Part shown: piece by piece, positions 6,885-15,405 of the stretch
How positions within the stretch are numbered: position 1 is the first letter of the stretch
Layout: every line of letters starts with the position of its first letter
DNA from: Verrucomicrobiota bacterium
GTDB taxonomy: Bacteria > Verrucomicrobiota > Verrucomicrobiia > Palsa-1439
DNA length: 34,527 bases
Direction of reading: 5' to 3'
NCBI GenBank assembly: GCA_003152315.1
Contig: PLZV01000020.1
Location: 1-34,527 of the forward strand
The notes under the pieces: model-generated
What the model was told of the DNA's origin: nothing
What the model saw: only the letters and a program-made list of their open reading frames with translations
The model's database searches: none
Position numbers and translations under genes: made by a program

Positions 6885-7355
6885 GTGAGCCAAAAGATCA
6901 TTTCATTCCACTACACGCTGACGGGCCCGGACGGCAAGACTCTCGACTCCTCCGCCGACGGCGAGCCGCTGACGTTTCTCGAAGGCGTCGGGCAGGTTAT
7001 TCCCGGTCTCGAAACGGAGCTGAGCGGTATGAAGGTTGGCGACAAGAAGCACATCAAAGTCAAAGCCAAGGATGCCTACGGCGAAAAACACCCAGACAAC
7101 ATAGTTGAGGTGCCGTTGTCTCAAATGCCCACCCGTGGCATCAAAGCGGGCGACCGCTTCCGTGCCGGGCAAGACTCACACTCGCCCGTGGTCACTGCGC
7201 TGAAGGTTACTGAAACCCACGTCACCCTCGACGGCAATCACCCGTTGGCCGGCATGGACCTGGCCTTTGATGTCGAGATCACGGAAGTGCGTGAGGCGAC
7301 AAAAGACGAGTTGGCCCACGGTCACGCCCACGGTCCCGGCGGGCACCACCACTAA
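6885..7355 (+). CDS. slyD: SlyD-like FKBP-type peptidyl-prolyl isomerase
   Basis: With the GTG start at 6885 (VSQKIISFHYTLTGPDG) this gives 156 residues, the expected SlyD length. AAAGG at 6872-6876 supports that start over an ATG 162 bases upstream. The FKBP domain is visible at both ends (PLTFLEGVGQVIPGLETELSGMKVGD and HPLAGMDLAFDVEITEVRE), with the insert-in-flap chaperone domain between them (about residues 70-125). The C-terminus is histidine-rich (HGHAHGPGGHHH) and probably binds Ni or other divalent metals, as in SlyD. It should act as a cytosolic folding catalyst and possibly a metal store. It stands alone. Confidence 0.92.
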   Translation: MSQKIISFHYTLTGPDGKTLDSSADGEPLTFLEGVGQVIPGLETELSGMKVGDKKHIKVKAKDAYGEKHPDNIVEVPLSQMPTRGIKAGDRFRAGQDSHSPVVTALKVTETHVTLDGNHPLAGMDLAFDVEITEVREATKDELAHGHAHGPGGHHH

Positions 7356-7440
7356 TACCAGCAACTCGCGAAGTGCGACTCGCCCACGGTTTGCCGAAAT
7401 ATCGGCCACTGACCCTTCCCATCGAATCGCAACGAAATGA

Positions 7441-7469
7441 TTGCATTATGCGCACCCTTTCGCTATATC
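7441..7469 (+). promoter_or_regulatory. Possible promoter of coiled-coil gene
   Basis: TTGCAT (7441-7446) and TATATC (7464-7469) are separated by 17 bases. The predicted transcript start falls just at the Shine-Dalgarno sequence, which would leave a leader of only about 15 bases. That makes the call weak. Confidence 0.3.
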
Positions 7470-7490
7470 CTTGTCCAAGGAGGCTTTCTG

Positions 7491-9395
7491 ATGAAGAAAC
7501 GTTTAGTAGTTCTGTTCGCGACAGCTTTGTGCCTATTGTCCGCGGTACCTGCCCGATCCACTTGGGCCGCTGACCCAGGTCCCCGCTATGCGGACGCTTT
7601 TGTTCTCATCGAACAGGGTCAGACCGCCGAGGAGAAAGCAGATCTCGCGACCGCGTACCACAAGTATCAGGCCGCACTGGACATGTTACACACCATTCGG
7701 ACCGATGCGCCCGACTGGAATGCCCAAATGGTCGAGTACCGTCTGAAGGACTGTCAATCTCGCTTCGACGCGGTCAAGACGAAATTGCCGGAACCGCCTC
7801 CCGCGCCCGCCGCAGAGGCGCCTGCCGCACCTGTGGTCACACCTGCGGTTCAAGTGCCTGCTCCACCAGAGCCCGTAGCCACGCCTCCTGCTCCGTCACC
7901 GGCTCCAGCCGTTAAGGCCGCCACGGCCGATCATTCTGCAAAGCTCAAGACACAAATTGACAAACTTGAAGCGGAGAACCACCAGCTTAAATCCGATCTA
8001 GCTGAGGCAAAGCACGCCGCCAAGTCCAGTTCCCAGCTCGATGCGGTTGCCAAGGAGAACAAGGATCTCAAAGCCCAACTCGCCGCTGCTGAGAAAAAAG
8101 CTGCGGCAGTGAAATCCAACCCTCCCACCCCGGCACCTGTGCCTGTCGATTCTGGCGAAGTGAAGAAACTTCGCACCGAACTCGCCAATGCGCACGCCGA
8201 AGTCGATCGTTTGAAAAAAACGGCGGCCACACCGGCGACAGGGTCTTCGACAATCATTGCCAGCCCACCCGTGGCTGCTCCCCCGGCTGATTCCGCAGAA
8301 ATGAAGAGGCTCCGCGCGGAATTGAACAAGACTCGCGCCGAAGCTGACGCCGCGAAGAAATCAGCTGCGCAGGTCCCTGACCTGGAGAAACAAAACAAAG
8401 ACTTGAACGCAAGGCTTGCGACCGTCGAGAAGAAGTCATCGACACCGACAGTTGACCCGGTAGAATTGAAGAGACTCCGGACTGAAGCCGACACCGCGCG
8501 TGCCGACGCGGACAAGGCCCGCAAGTCCAGTGCTGATCTGGAAAAGAAAAATGCCGATCTGGGCGGCCAACTGGCAGCCGTAAAGAAGGAAGTCGCCGCG
8601 AAACCCACCATCCCGTCGGAGTCCCCAGAGTTAAAGAAGCTTCGTGGGGACCTGGATGCGGCTCGTACCGACGCCGCGGCGCAGACGAAGAAGAATGCGG
8701 CTCAGCTATCGGATCTACAGAAACAGAACAAGGATCTCAGTGCAAAGCTCGCATTGGCTGAGAAGAAGACGAATATCGCTTCTGGAGATTCCACCGAGGT
8801 CAAGAGCCTGCACGCCGAACTCGACAAGTCACACGCTGAAGTGGCCGACCTGAAGAAGCAGGTCGCTGCAAAACCAGTGGTTGCGTCAGTGCCTGTGGCT
8901 GACAGCAGCGAAGTCAAGAGCCTGCGCAGTCAATTAGCGGACACGCACAAAGAACTCGACCAGGCGAAGAAGTCTGCCAGCCAGGTTTCTGACCTGGAGA
9001 AGCAGAACAAAGACTTGAGCGCAAAGCTTGCCGCCGCCGATAAGAAGGCAGCCACCGCTGCCGCGAAACCCGCTCCTCTCGATAACTCGGCCGAGTTGAA
9101 GAAGCTCCGCGACGAACTCGACGCCACTCGCGCTGAGGCGAACAAGGGAAAGAAAGCCAGTGCACAGGTTGCCGACCTCGAGAAGCAAAACAAGGATCTC
9201 AGCGCGAAGCTCGCCGAGGAGAGGAAGGCGGAGGCCGAAGCCCCCACAGTCGCCCCGGATGTTCGTGTCATGAAGCAATTGCGCAATGAGAACTCATATC
9301 TGCGCAACCTGCTGGATACGTATGCGGAGCAGAATTCTGAATTGAAAGGCCAGTTGCGTCGTCACGATCAGAACCAAACCAAGAGCAGCCAATAG
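7491..9395 (+). CDS. Exported coiled-coil repeat protein
   Basis: The start ATG at 7491 is preceded by a strong AAGGAGG (7477-7483). The 634-residue product begins with a signal peptide (MKKRLVVLFATALCLLSAVPARSTWAA). A short helical region follows (residues about 30-95, with a TPR-like feel around YHKYQAALDMLHTI), then a Pro/Ala-rich linker (about 100-145) and a very long Lys/Ala/Glu/Asp-rich coiled coil to the end. The coil is built from about eight degenerate units. Six full-length units run from an SxE-KxLRxEL start through DLEKQNKDLSAKLAxxEKK, and units 2 and 6 are shortened. Linkers between units are Pro/Ser/Thr-rich. I do not recognise an enzymatic domain. An envelope spacer or periplasmic scaffold is likely. 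An intrinsic terminator follows, so it is probably monocistronic. Confidence 0.85.
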   Translation: MKKRLVVLFATALCLLSAVPARSTWAADPGPRYADAFVLIEQGQTAEEKADLATAYHKYQAALDMLHTIRTDAPDWNAQMVEYRLKDCQSRFDAVKTKLPEPPPAPAAEAPAAPVVTPAVQVPAPPEPVATPPAPSPAPAVKAATADHSAKLKTQIDKLEAENHQLKSDLAEAKHAAKSSSQLDAVAKENKDLKAQLAAAEKKAAAVKSNPPTPAPVPVDSGEVKKLRTELANAHAEVDRLKKTAATPATGSSTIIASPPVAAPPADSAEMKRLRAELNKTRAEADAAKKSAAQVPDLEKQNKDLNARLATVEKKSSTPTVDPVELKRLRTEADTARADADKARKSSADLEKKNADLGGQLAAVKKEVAAKPTIPSESPELKKLRGDLDAARTDAAAQTKKNAAQLSDLQKQNKDLSAKLALAEKKTNIASGDSTEVKSLHAELDKSHAEVADLKKQVAAKPVVASVPVADSSEVKSLRSQLADTHKELDQAKKSASQVSDLEKQNKDLSAKLAAADKKAATAAAKPAPLDNSAELKKLRDELDATRAEANKGKKASAQVADLEKQNKDLSAKLAEERKAEAEAPTVAPDVRVMKQLRNENSYLRNLLDTYAEQNSELKGQLRRHDQNQTKSSQ

Positions 9396-9415
9396 TCGTT
9401 CGTTGTGCTTCGTCA

Positions 9416-9459
9416 GGGAGCCTGTCCCCGATTCGTCGGTGACAGGCTCCCTTCTTTTT
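9416..9459 (+). terminator. Rho-independent terminator after coiled-coil gene
   Basis: A perfect 11-bp stem (GGGAGCCTGTC at 9416-9426, GACAGGCTCCC at 9441-9451) with a 14-base loop is followed by TTCTTTTT. It ends the transcript of the 7491-9395 gene. Confidence 0.92.
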
Positions 9460-9578
9460 AGGACTGGCGATGGGGACGCGAATCGAAATCCCAGTCACGG
9501 CATCCTAAGCGCAGAGTTGGGTGGCGCGGGTTGCTCGTCCTGATTGTTGTGGCATGAACACACGCGGAGGAATAACAC

Positions 9579-10280
9579 ATGGCGAAGGACAGAATTGCTT
9601 TGGTAACGGGCGCAAACAAAGGTATCGGGTACGAGATCGCCCGGCAACTCGGCGAAAAGGGCTATCACGTTCTTGTCGGAGCCCGCAAAGCTGATGCCGG
9701 CAAGCAGGCAGTAGGCTCGCTCCTGGCAGGCGGGGCATCTGCCGAATTCGTCGCAATTGACGTGAGCGATCGCGCAAGCATCCAGAAGGCTGCGAAAACA
9801 GTGGCAGCAACATTCGATCACCTCGACGTGCTGGTGAACAACGCGGCCATCATGGAGGATGCGAAAAGTATCACCGAAGTGTCCGACGACACGTTTCTGT
9901 GCACGTTGACGACGAACGTCCTCGGCCCGCTGCGCGTGACGCAGGCGTTCCTGCCACTTCTCGTGAAGAGTTCGGAGGCGAGCGTCGTCAACATGTCCAG
10001 CGGCCTTGGCCAATTGAGCGATATGGGCAATACATATCCTGCCTACAGCATCTCTAAGACGGCACTTAACGCGGTCACGCGCCAGTTCGCCGCCGCATTG
10101 CGCGACAAGGGTATTTCGGTGAATTCCGTGTGCCCCGGCTGGGTCAAGACTGATATGGGCGGCGCGAATGCCCCGCGCACAGTCCAACAAGGCGCCGACA
10201 CCGTGACGTGGCTGGCCACGGAAGCGCCGCGTGATTTGACGGGCCAGTTCCTGCGGGATAGGAAAGCAATTCCGTGGTAA
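9579..10280 (+). CDS. Short-chain dehydrogenase/reductase (SDR)
   Basis: This 233-residue classical SDR has the cofactor motif TGANKGIG (about residues 10-17), the NNAA motif (about 87-90), and the active-site set S (NMSSGLG) and YSISK (about 153-157). CPGWVKTDMGG follows the core. KGIGYEIARQL with the carbonyl-reductase-like CPGWVKTDMGG resembles stress-induced SDRs related to plant and animal carbonyl reductases. The motifs favour NADP, by analogy. GGAGG at 9566-9570 fixes the start. The substrate is unknown. It lies 28 bases upstream of a second SDR and is probably co-transcribed with it. Confidence 0.88.
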   Translation: MAKDRIALVTGANKGIGYEIARQLGEKGYHVLVGARKADAGKQAVGSLLAGGASAEFVAIDVSDRASIQKAAKTVAATFDHLDVLVNNAAIMEDAKSITEVSDDTFLCTLTTNVLGPLRVTQAFLPLLVKSSEASVVNMSSGLGQLSDMGNTYPAYSISKTALNAVTRQFAAALRDKGISVNSVCPGWVKTDMGGANAPRTVQQGADTVTWLATEAPRDLTGQFLRDRKAIPW

Positions 10281-10308
10281 TCGACCAACTATCAGAAGGC
10301 AATAAACC

Positions 10309-11103
10309 ATGGATCTGAAACTCGCAGGAAAAACGGCGCTGGTGACGGGATCAACCGCCGGCATCGGTTACGCCATCGCCTTGGGGCTTGCTCGAGAAGG
10401 GGCGCGGGTGTTTGTCAACGGGCGGACTCAGGCGCGTGTCGATGCCGCGATCACAAATATCCGCAAGGAGATTCCAGACGCAACGGTCGAAGGGATTCCT
10501 GAAGACCTGGGAACAGCCGCCGGTTGCGAGCGTCTGGTAGGCCATCTGCCGTCGGTGGACATCCTCGTAAATAATCTGGGCATCTTTGAACCAAAACCGT
10601 TTGCGGAGATTCCCGACGCGGATTGGCTGCGGATGTTTGAAGTTAACGTCATGTCCGGCGTGCGCCTGAGCCGCGCGTACCTGTCCGGCATGAAACAGCG
10701 CAATTCGGGCCGCATCGTCTTCATTTCCAGCGAGAGCGCTGTCCAGATTCCCGCAGAGTTGGTTCATTACGGCATGACCAAGACAGCGCAGATCGCAGTT
10801 GCGCGCGGCATCGCGGAAGGCTGCGCAGGAACCGGGGTGACCGTGAATAGCGTGCTGGCAGGCCCGACGGCATCGGAGGGTGTAACGGCCTTCGTTGCTG
10901 AGCTGGCCAAAAAGCAACGCGTAACGCCCGCAGAGTTTGAGAAGGAGTTTTTCAAGAACGTCCGCCCGACGTCCTTGCTCAAGCGCTTCCTTGATCCCGC
11001 GGAAGTTGCCAATGTTGTCGTCTTCGTCTGTTCTCCGGAGTCCGTCGCCATTAATGGCGCAGCAGTCCGGGCCGAAGGCGGTGTCGTGAAGGCGATCGTG
11101 TAG
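10309..11103 (+). CDS. SDR oxidoreductase, FabG-like
   Basis: This 264-residue SDR has TGSTAGIG (about residues 14-21), VNNLGIF replacing NNAG, the active-site Ser in VFISSESA, and YGMTK (about 154-158). The C-terminal segment (NVRPTSLLKRFLDPAEVANVVVFVCSP) and the AAVRAEGGVV ending are typical of 3-oxoacyl reductase-like SDRs. A longer loop (EGVTAFVAELAKKQRVTPAEFEKEFF) suggests a specialised substrate, not FabG itself. AGAAGG upstream supports the ATG. Both SDRs here are distant paralogues, not a recent duplication. Confidence 0.87.
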   Translation: MDLKLAGKTALVTGSTAGIGYAIALGLAREGARVFVNGRTQARVDAAITNIRKEIPDATVEGIPEDLGTAAGCERLVGHLPSVDILVNNLGIFEPKPFAEIPDADWLRMFEVNVMSGVRLSRAYLSGMKQRNSGRIVFISSESAVQIPAELVHYGMTKTAQIAVARGIAEGCAGTGVTVNSVLAGPTASEGVTAFVAELAKKQRVTPAEFEKEFFKNVRPTSLLKRFLDPAEVANVVVFVCSPESVAINGAAVRAEGGVVKAIV

Positions 11104-11246
11104 AGTAGCATCACTGTGGACGCAACACTGGAACAGTAAGCGATTGATTTAGGATAAAAAACATGCCACGCTGCCGGTGCGTTGGGCTGTCAGGGATCGT
11201 AGCCAGCGGAATTAAAGGGAACCACAACTAAGGAGAGATCGTCGCT

Positions 11247-11852
11247 ATGAGAATTACACGCATCGTCGTCACTTGGGCCGTCAGCGCCTTGATCGCATCA
11301 ACCGCGTTGGCGTTGGACACGTACAAAATCGATCCCGCACACAGCTCTGTAAACTTTTTAGTCGACCACATGGTCGTCAACACGGTACACGGACGTTTTC
11401 GTCAGTTTGAGGGCACAATCACTGTCGATCCGGATAATGGCAACGCGCTGAAGGGAGCGAGTGGAACGATTCAGGCCAAGAGCATCAACACTGATATTGA
11501 GAAGCGTGACAATCATTTGCGCAGCCCTGATTTTTTTGACGCCGAAAAGTTCCCGACGATCACGTTCGAGGGTACGGACGTCAAGAAGGACGGCAATGGC
11601 CAGATCCTGATTGGCAAGTTCACGATGCATGGCGTGACCAAGGATGTTTCCCTCCCCTTCACTCTCAAGGGCCCGATCAAGAGCCCGATGGGCGGCACAA
11701 TTCTGGGCTTTGAAGTGAATGCCAAGATCAATCGCAAGGATTATGGCCTCACATGGAATAAGGTCATCGAAGCCGGCGGCCTCATGGTCGGCGAGGATGT
11801 CACGATCCAAATCAACACCGAGCTTGTGAAGCAGGCTGCCGAGAAGAAGTAA
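11247..11852 (+). CDS. YceI-family periplasmic lipid-binding protein
   Basis: This 201-residue protein has a signal peptide (about residues 1-22, cleavage after ALA) and the complete YceI beta-barrel. The order is DTYKIDPAHSSVNFLVDHMVVNTVHGRF, GTIQAKSINTDIEKRDNHLRSPDFFDAEKFPTITFEGT, then GKFTMHGVTKDVSLPFTL and DYGLTWNKV. The family binds polyisoprenoids or similar lipids in its barrel. AAGGAGAG at 11230-11237 precedes the ATG. It stands in its own unit, 143 bases after the second SDR. Confidence 0.93.
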   Translation: MRITRIVVTWAVSALIASTALALDTYKIDPAHSSVNFLVDHMVVNTVHGRFRQFEGTITVDPDNGNALKGASGTIQAKSINTDIEKRDNHLRSPDFFDAEKFPTITFEGTDVKKDGNGQILIGKFTMHGVTKDVSLPFTLKGPIKSPMGGTILGFEVNAKINRKDYGLTWNKVIEAGGLMVGEDVTIQINTELVKQAAEKK

Positions 11853-11927
11853 TCACGGCTGTTCGAATCGCTTCTTTTGTGGAGACACCGCCGCAGCGAA
11901 CCTGCGGCTGTGTGCTTTTGGAGAGCA

Positions 11928-12518
11928 ATGCCTGAGAAAACTGATTTCGCCGAGAGATACGCTAGCGGGAAGACCCCGTGGGATTCGGGGACGCCGAGCG
12001 AGGAATTGCTCAGGGTCCTTAAAGACGGCAAGCTGACGGGAAGTACAGCCCTGGATTTCGGTTGTGGTACGGGAACGAACGCAATCGAACTTGCGCGGCG
12101 CGGATTTCGTGTCACGGCTGTGGACATCGTCGACCAAGCCATTCAGATCGCTCGCGACAAGGCGCGGGCAGCAGCAGCGCAAGTGGATTTTCGCGTGGGC
12201 GATACCCTGCGAGACGATCCCGGTGGACCGTACGACATACTCTTCGACCGAGGTGTGTATCATTGCCTGCGGACCGAAGACCTAAAAGCCTTTCAGGAAT
12301 TTCTCAAGCGCGCAACCGGCACCGGCAGTTGGTGGTTGAGCCTGGCAGGTAATTCCAAAGAAGATACCGAACCGGGTCCGCCCGTGGTCAGCGAACAGGA
12401 AATCCGCGCTGAGCTTGGGCCGCTGTTCGACATCCTCGATTTACGCGAGTTCCGCTTCACGACCAACCAGGATGGTTTCCGCCCGCTCGGTTGGTCGATC
12501 TTGATGCGGCGGAAATAA
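11928..12518 (+). CDS. Class I SAM-dependent methyltransferase
   Basis: This 196-residue protein has SAM motif I (ALDFGCGTGTNAIELARRG, about residues 41-59), motif II acidic end (VTAVDIVDQAI), a post-II VDFRVGD strand and YDILFDRGVYHCL in the motif IV position. The N-terminal WDSGTPSEEL resembles thiopurine/halide and TehB-like methyltransferases (PWD.G.P...L). The substrate cannot be assigned. GGAG at 11920-11923 supports the ATG at 11928 over an upstream start. The stop is one base from the ATG of the glycosylase gene, so the two are coupled. Confidence 0.87.
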   Translation: MPEKTDFAERYASGKTPWDSGTPSEELLRVLKDGKLTGSTALDFGCGTGTNAIELARRGFRVTAVDIVDQAIQIARDKARAAAAQVDFRVGDTLRDDPGGPYDILFDRGVYHCLRTEDLKAFQEFLKRATGTGSWWLSLAGNSKEDTEPGPPVVSEQEIRAELGPLFDILDLREFRFTTNQDGFRPLGWSILMRRK

Positions 12519-12519
12519 G

Positions 12520-13110
12520 ATGACTACTGTCCGCTGTAGCATCGTCGACCGCGCCGTCATGCGAAAACTGCCGCGCTTCTTTTACGATCGGGAGACGATT
12601 GTGGTTGCCAGGGAATTACTTGGGAAATACCTGGTGCATGAGTCGCGGGAGGTGGAGCGCATCGGCAGGATCGTGGAAGTCGAGGCGTACTTGGGGCCGC
12701 ATGATCTGGCAGCGCATTCCGCCCGGGGGCTGACCGAACGAACCAAAGTGATGTTCGGACCGCCGGGCCACGCCTACGTTTATCTTATCTACGGGATGTA
12801 CTACTGCATGAATGTCGTGACCGAGCGCGAAGGTCACGCTTCCGCAGTGTTGCTGAGGGCGGTCGAGCCGGTGAAGAATATTGAGGGTCGAACCCAAGGC
12901 CCTGGTCTGCTTTGCAATGCACTGCGCATCGACAAGCGCCTCAACGCGCACGACTTGCTGAGCGATGATTTCTACATCGCCGCGACACCCAAGACTGATT
13001 CCTTCGCAATCGTCAAACGACCACGGGTCGGTGTCGACTACGCGGGACATTGGGCGAAGAGACACCTGCGCTTCTACATTAAAGGCAATCCGTTTGTCTC
13101 GCGGCCATAG
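12520..13110 (+). CDS. mpg: 3-methyladenine DNA glycosylase (AAG/MPG family)
   Basis: This protein of up to 196 residues matches the alkyladenine glycosylase family along its length: LPRFFYDRETIVVARELLGKYLVH, VEVEAYLGPHDLAAHSARG, HAYVYLIYGMYYCMNVV, and GPGLLCNALRI near the C-terminus. By alignment with human AAG, the catalytic Glu is residue 55, the stacking Tyr is 57 and the conserved His is 66. The enzyme excises alkylated purines in base-excision repair. An alternative ATG at 12559 would remove 13 N-terminal residues and start just before LPRFFY. The upstream ATG is kept because it abuts the methyltransferase stop. It converges with the GH31 gene, with 5 bases between the stops. Confidence 0.93.
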   Translation: MTTVRCSIVDRAVMRKLPRFFYDRETIVVARELLGKYLVHESREVERIGRIVEVEAYLGPHDLAAHSARGLTERTKVMFGPPGHAYVYLIYGMYYCMNVVTEREGHASAVLLRAVEPVKNIEGRTQGPGLLCNALRIDKRLNAHDLLSDDFYIAATPKTDSFAIVKRPRVGVDYAGHWAKRHLRFYIKGNPFVSRP

Positions 13111-13115
13111 ACGGA

Positions 13116-15344
13116 CTAGGCGCTGTTATCCCGCACCCGATACTTCTTCACGGCTGACTTGTAGCCGGTCTTCTGCTTGTCCGTCTTCAACTTGCCATTC
13201 GCCCACGCGAAATGCGTCAAGGTATACGCGCCGCGCTCGTAGTCAAAACTTTCGCCGTCATCTTCGTAGAGATAGCCGGTGGTCTTCGTGCCCGGATAAA
13301 TGTCGAGAATGATCTCACCGATCGATTTTCGCCCAATGAATTCCATCGGTTTGGTCATCGGAATAATCGAACCCGCGCGTACGAAAAGCGGCAGCGTGTC
13401 CAACGGCGCGGGCGCGGTGACGTACTGGCCGCCGGTGTGTTTCTGTTTCGTCCAGTAATCGTACCAGTCACTGGCGTCCGGCAGATAGACCGCGCGTTGC
13501 CGGGCTCCCGGTTTGAGGATCGGTGCGACGAGCAACGATGCACCGAGGAGGAACTGGTCATCCACCGCATAGCCGTGTGGATCGTTGGGAAATTCCCAGA
13601 ACAGGGGCCGCATGATCGGTGTCGCGTTGGCCGTCGCTTCGTGGAAGAGATTATAAAAATATGGCAATAGTTGGTACCGCAAACTGATGTAACGACGGCA
13701 GACGTTCTCCACTTTCCTGCCGAACGCCCACGGTTCTTGTCGTCGCGTATGCAACGCGGTGTGGTTGCGGAAAAACGGAAAGAACGCACCTGCCTGTGTC
13801 CATCGCGCGAGCAGTTCTCCCGTGCAGTTGCCGCCAAACCCGCCGACATCGGAACCGCAAAACGGGACACCGGAGAGACTGAGATTCAGGCATTCCGGAA
13901 TGCTGACGGCCAACTGCTCCCACAAACTCTGATTGTCGCCAGTCCACACCATGGAGTAACGCTGAATGCCGGCGTAAGCCGAACGGGTGATCGCAAACGG
14001 GCGCTGGTTCGGCCGTAGCGCACGCAAGCCCTCGTGGCAGGCGCGCGCCATGTTGAAACCGTACACGTTGTGGGTGCGCTCGTGTGTGGTCGGGTGGCCG
14101 TCGTAATCGTGCGGGATATCGAGCGGCATGGTGCCGCCGGGATGATTCCACACCGCCGGCTCGTTCATGTCATTCCAAATCCCTGCTACGCCGACATCCA
14201 GCAACTTCTTGTGCCACGGTCCCCACCATTCCCGCACCCGCGGATTGGTAAAATCCGGGAAAACACACTCACCAGGCCAGACGTTGCCCGTGAACCATCC
14301 GCCTTCCGGTTTTTTCAAGAACATCCCCTTCTCTCGCCCATCGCGGCACACGGCGTACTTATTGTCGTTCTTCACGCCGGGATCGATGATCGTGACGAGC
14401 TTGAAACCCATCCTGCCGAGGTCCTGGATCATCTTGCGCGGTTTGGGGAACGTCTTGGGGTTCCACGTGAAAACACGGTAGCCGTCCATGTAATCGATGT
14501 CACAGTAAATGACATCGCAGGGGATCTTGCGTTTGCGGAAATTCCTGGCAACGTCCATGATCTCCGCCGCGCTCATATAGCTCCAGCGGCATTGTTGATA
14601 ACCGAGCGCCCACTGCGGCGGCATCCACATCCGTCCCGTCAACCGGGCGTAACCACGTACCACCTCGCGCACCGAATCACCCGCGAAGAAATAGTAATCG
14701 ATCTCACCGGCATCGGATTCGAGAATGTAATGCTTCTCGTCCGCAACCTGCCCGAGGTTGAACTGCGTCCGATGCGTGTTGTCCCAGAAAATGCCGTAGT
14801 GTGCACCCGGCCGCGTGGAGATTAAAAAGGGAATCGAAACGTAAATGGCTTCAGACAAATACGTGTGATTCGGATCGTCCGTATTCCAAAATACTGTCTT
14901 CGACCCGCGTTTGTTGAACTGGCCGGTCTTCTCGCCGCAACCGAAGAACATTTCGTCCGCCACGAGCTGCCGGTAACTGCGACACTTCTTCCCCTCCCAC
15001 CCCATACCGTGCGCCCGTTCGTCGCTATTCAACACCGTGCCGTCCGCCCTGGCAAACTCGATCCGCAGCGGTGCTTTGGTGATGGTCACCAACAGCTTCT
15101 TCGTGCGAATGGTGACCACTTTGCCACTCCGAATCGCTGCCTTCACTTTCGGCCACTTTGTCTTCGCAACCGCGTACGAGAAGTCCGGACCGAAATCGCG
15201 AGCTCGTGTCGCGCGCACACGCATGATGCCGTCGCGGAGAATCGCGACGCGAACCCGTCCATGCTCACAGTCAAAGTCGAGCACATTACCGGACTTGTGC
15301 CACGTTTTGATTGCCCCAACGCTCTGAAATTGCGAACTAGCCAT
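13116..15344 (-). CDS. Glycoside hydrolase family 31 alpha-glucosidase
   Basis: This 742-residue protein lacks an obvious signal peptide and is likely cytoplasmic. Layout: an N-terminal beta-sandwich (to about residue 235), the (beta/alpha)8 barrel (about 240-600), and a C-terminal beta domain with a GYLYEDDGESFDYERG segment. The catalytic nucleophile is Asp392 in GIWNDMNEP and the acid/base is Asp470 in WTGDNQSLWEQL. YQQCRWSYMSAAEI and CDVIYCDIDYMDGYRVFTW are the usual substrate-pocket strands. It would release glucose from alpha-glucosides, although alpha-xylosidase or transferase activity cannot be excluded. It follows typA by 61 bases on the same strand. Confidence 0.94.
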   Translation of the reverse strand: MASSQFQSVGAIKTWHKSGNVLDFDCEHGRVRVAILRDGIMRVRATRARDFGPDFSYAVAKTKWPKVKAAIRSGKVVTIRTKKLLVTITKAPLRIEFARADGTVLNSDERAHGMGWEGKKCRSYRQLVADEMFFGCGEKTGQFNKRGSKTVFWNTDDPNHTYLSEAIYVSIPFLISTRPGAHYGIFWDNTHRTQFNLGQVADEKHYILESDAGEIDYYFFAGDSVREVVRGYARLTGRMWMPPQWALGYQQCRWSYMSAAEIMDVARNFRKRKIPCDVIYCDIDYMDGYRVFTWNPKTFPKPRKMIQDLGRMGFKLVTIIDPGVKNDNKYAVCRDGREKGMFLKKPEGGWFTGNVWPGECVFPDFTNPRVREWWGPWHKKLLDVGVAGIWNDMNEPAVWNHPGGTMPLDIPHDYDGHPTTHERTHNVYGFNMARACHEGLRALRPNQRPFAITRSAYAGIQRYSMVWTGDNQSLWEQLAVSIPECLNLSLSGVPFCGSDVGGFGGNCTGELLARWTQAGAFFPFFRNHTALHTRRQEPWAFGRKVENVCRRYISLRYQLLPYFYNLFHEATANATPIMRPLFWEFPNDPHGYAVDDQFLLGASLLVAPILKPGARQRAVYLPDASDWYDYWTKQKHTGGQYVTAPAPLDTLPLFVRAGSIIPMTKPMEFIGRKSIGEIILDIYPGTKTTGYLYEDDGESFDYERGAYTLTHFAWANGKLKTDKQKTGYKSAVKKYRVRDNSA

Positions 15345-15405
15345 GGTTGCGGCCTATTCTTTCCAGACGACGGAAAAAATCAAGTATTCAGAAAGCTGGT
15401 TTGCC

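Noticed and set aside
9579-11103. Recent duplication of the two SDR genes
   Set aside because: The proteins differ in length, cofactor loop and active-site context (NNAA versus NNLG). They are distant family members.
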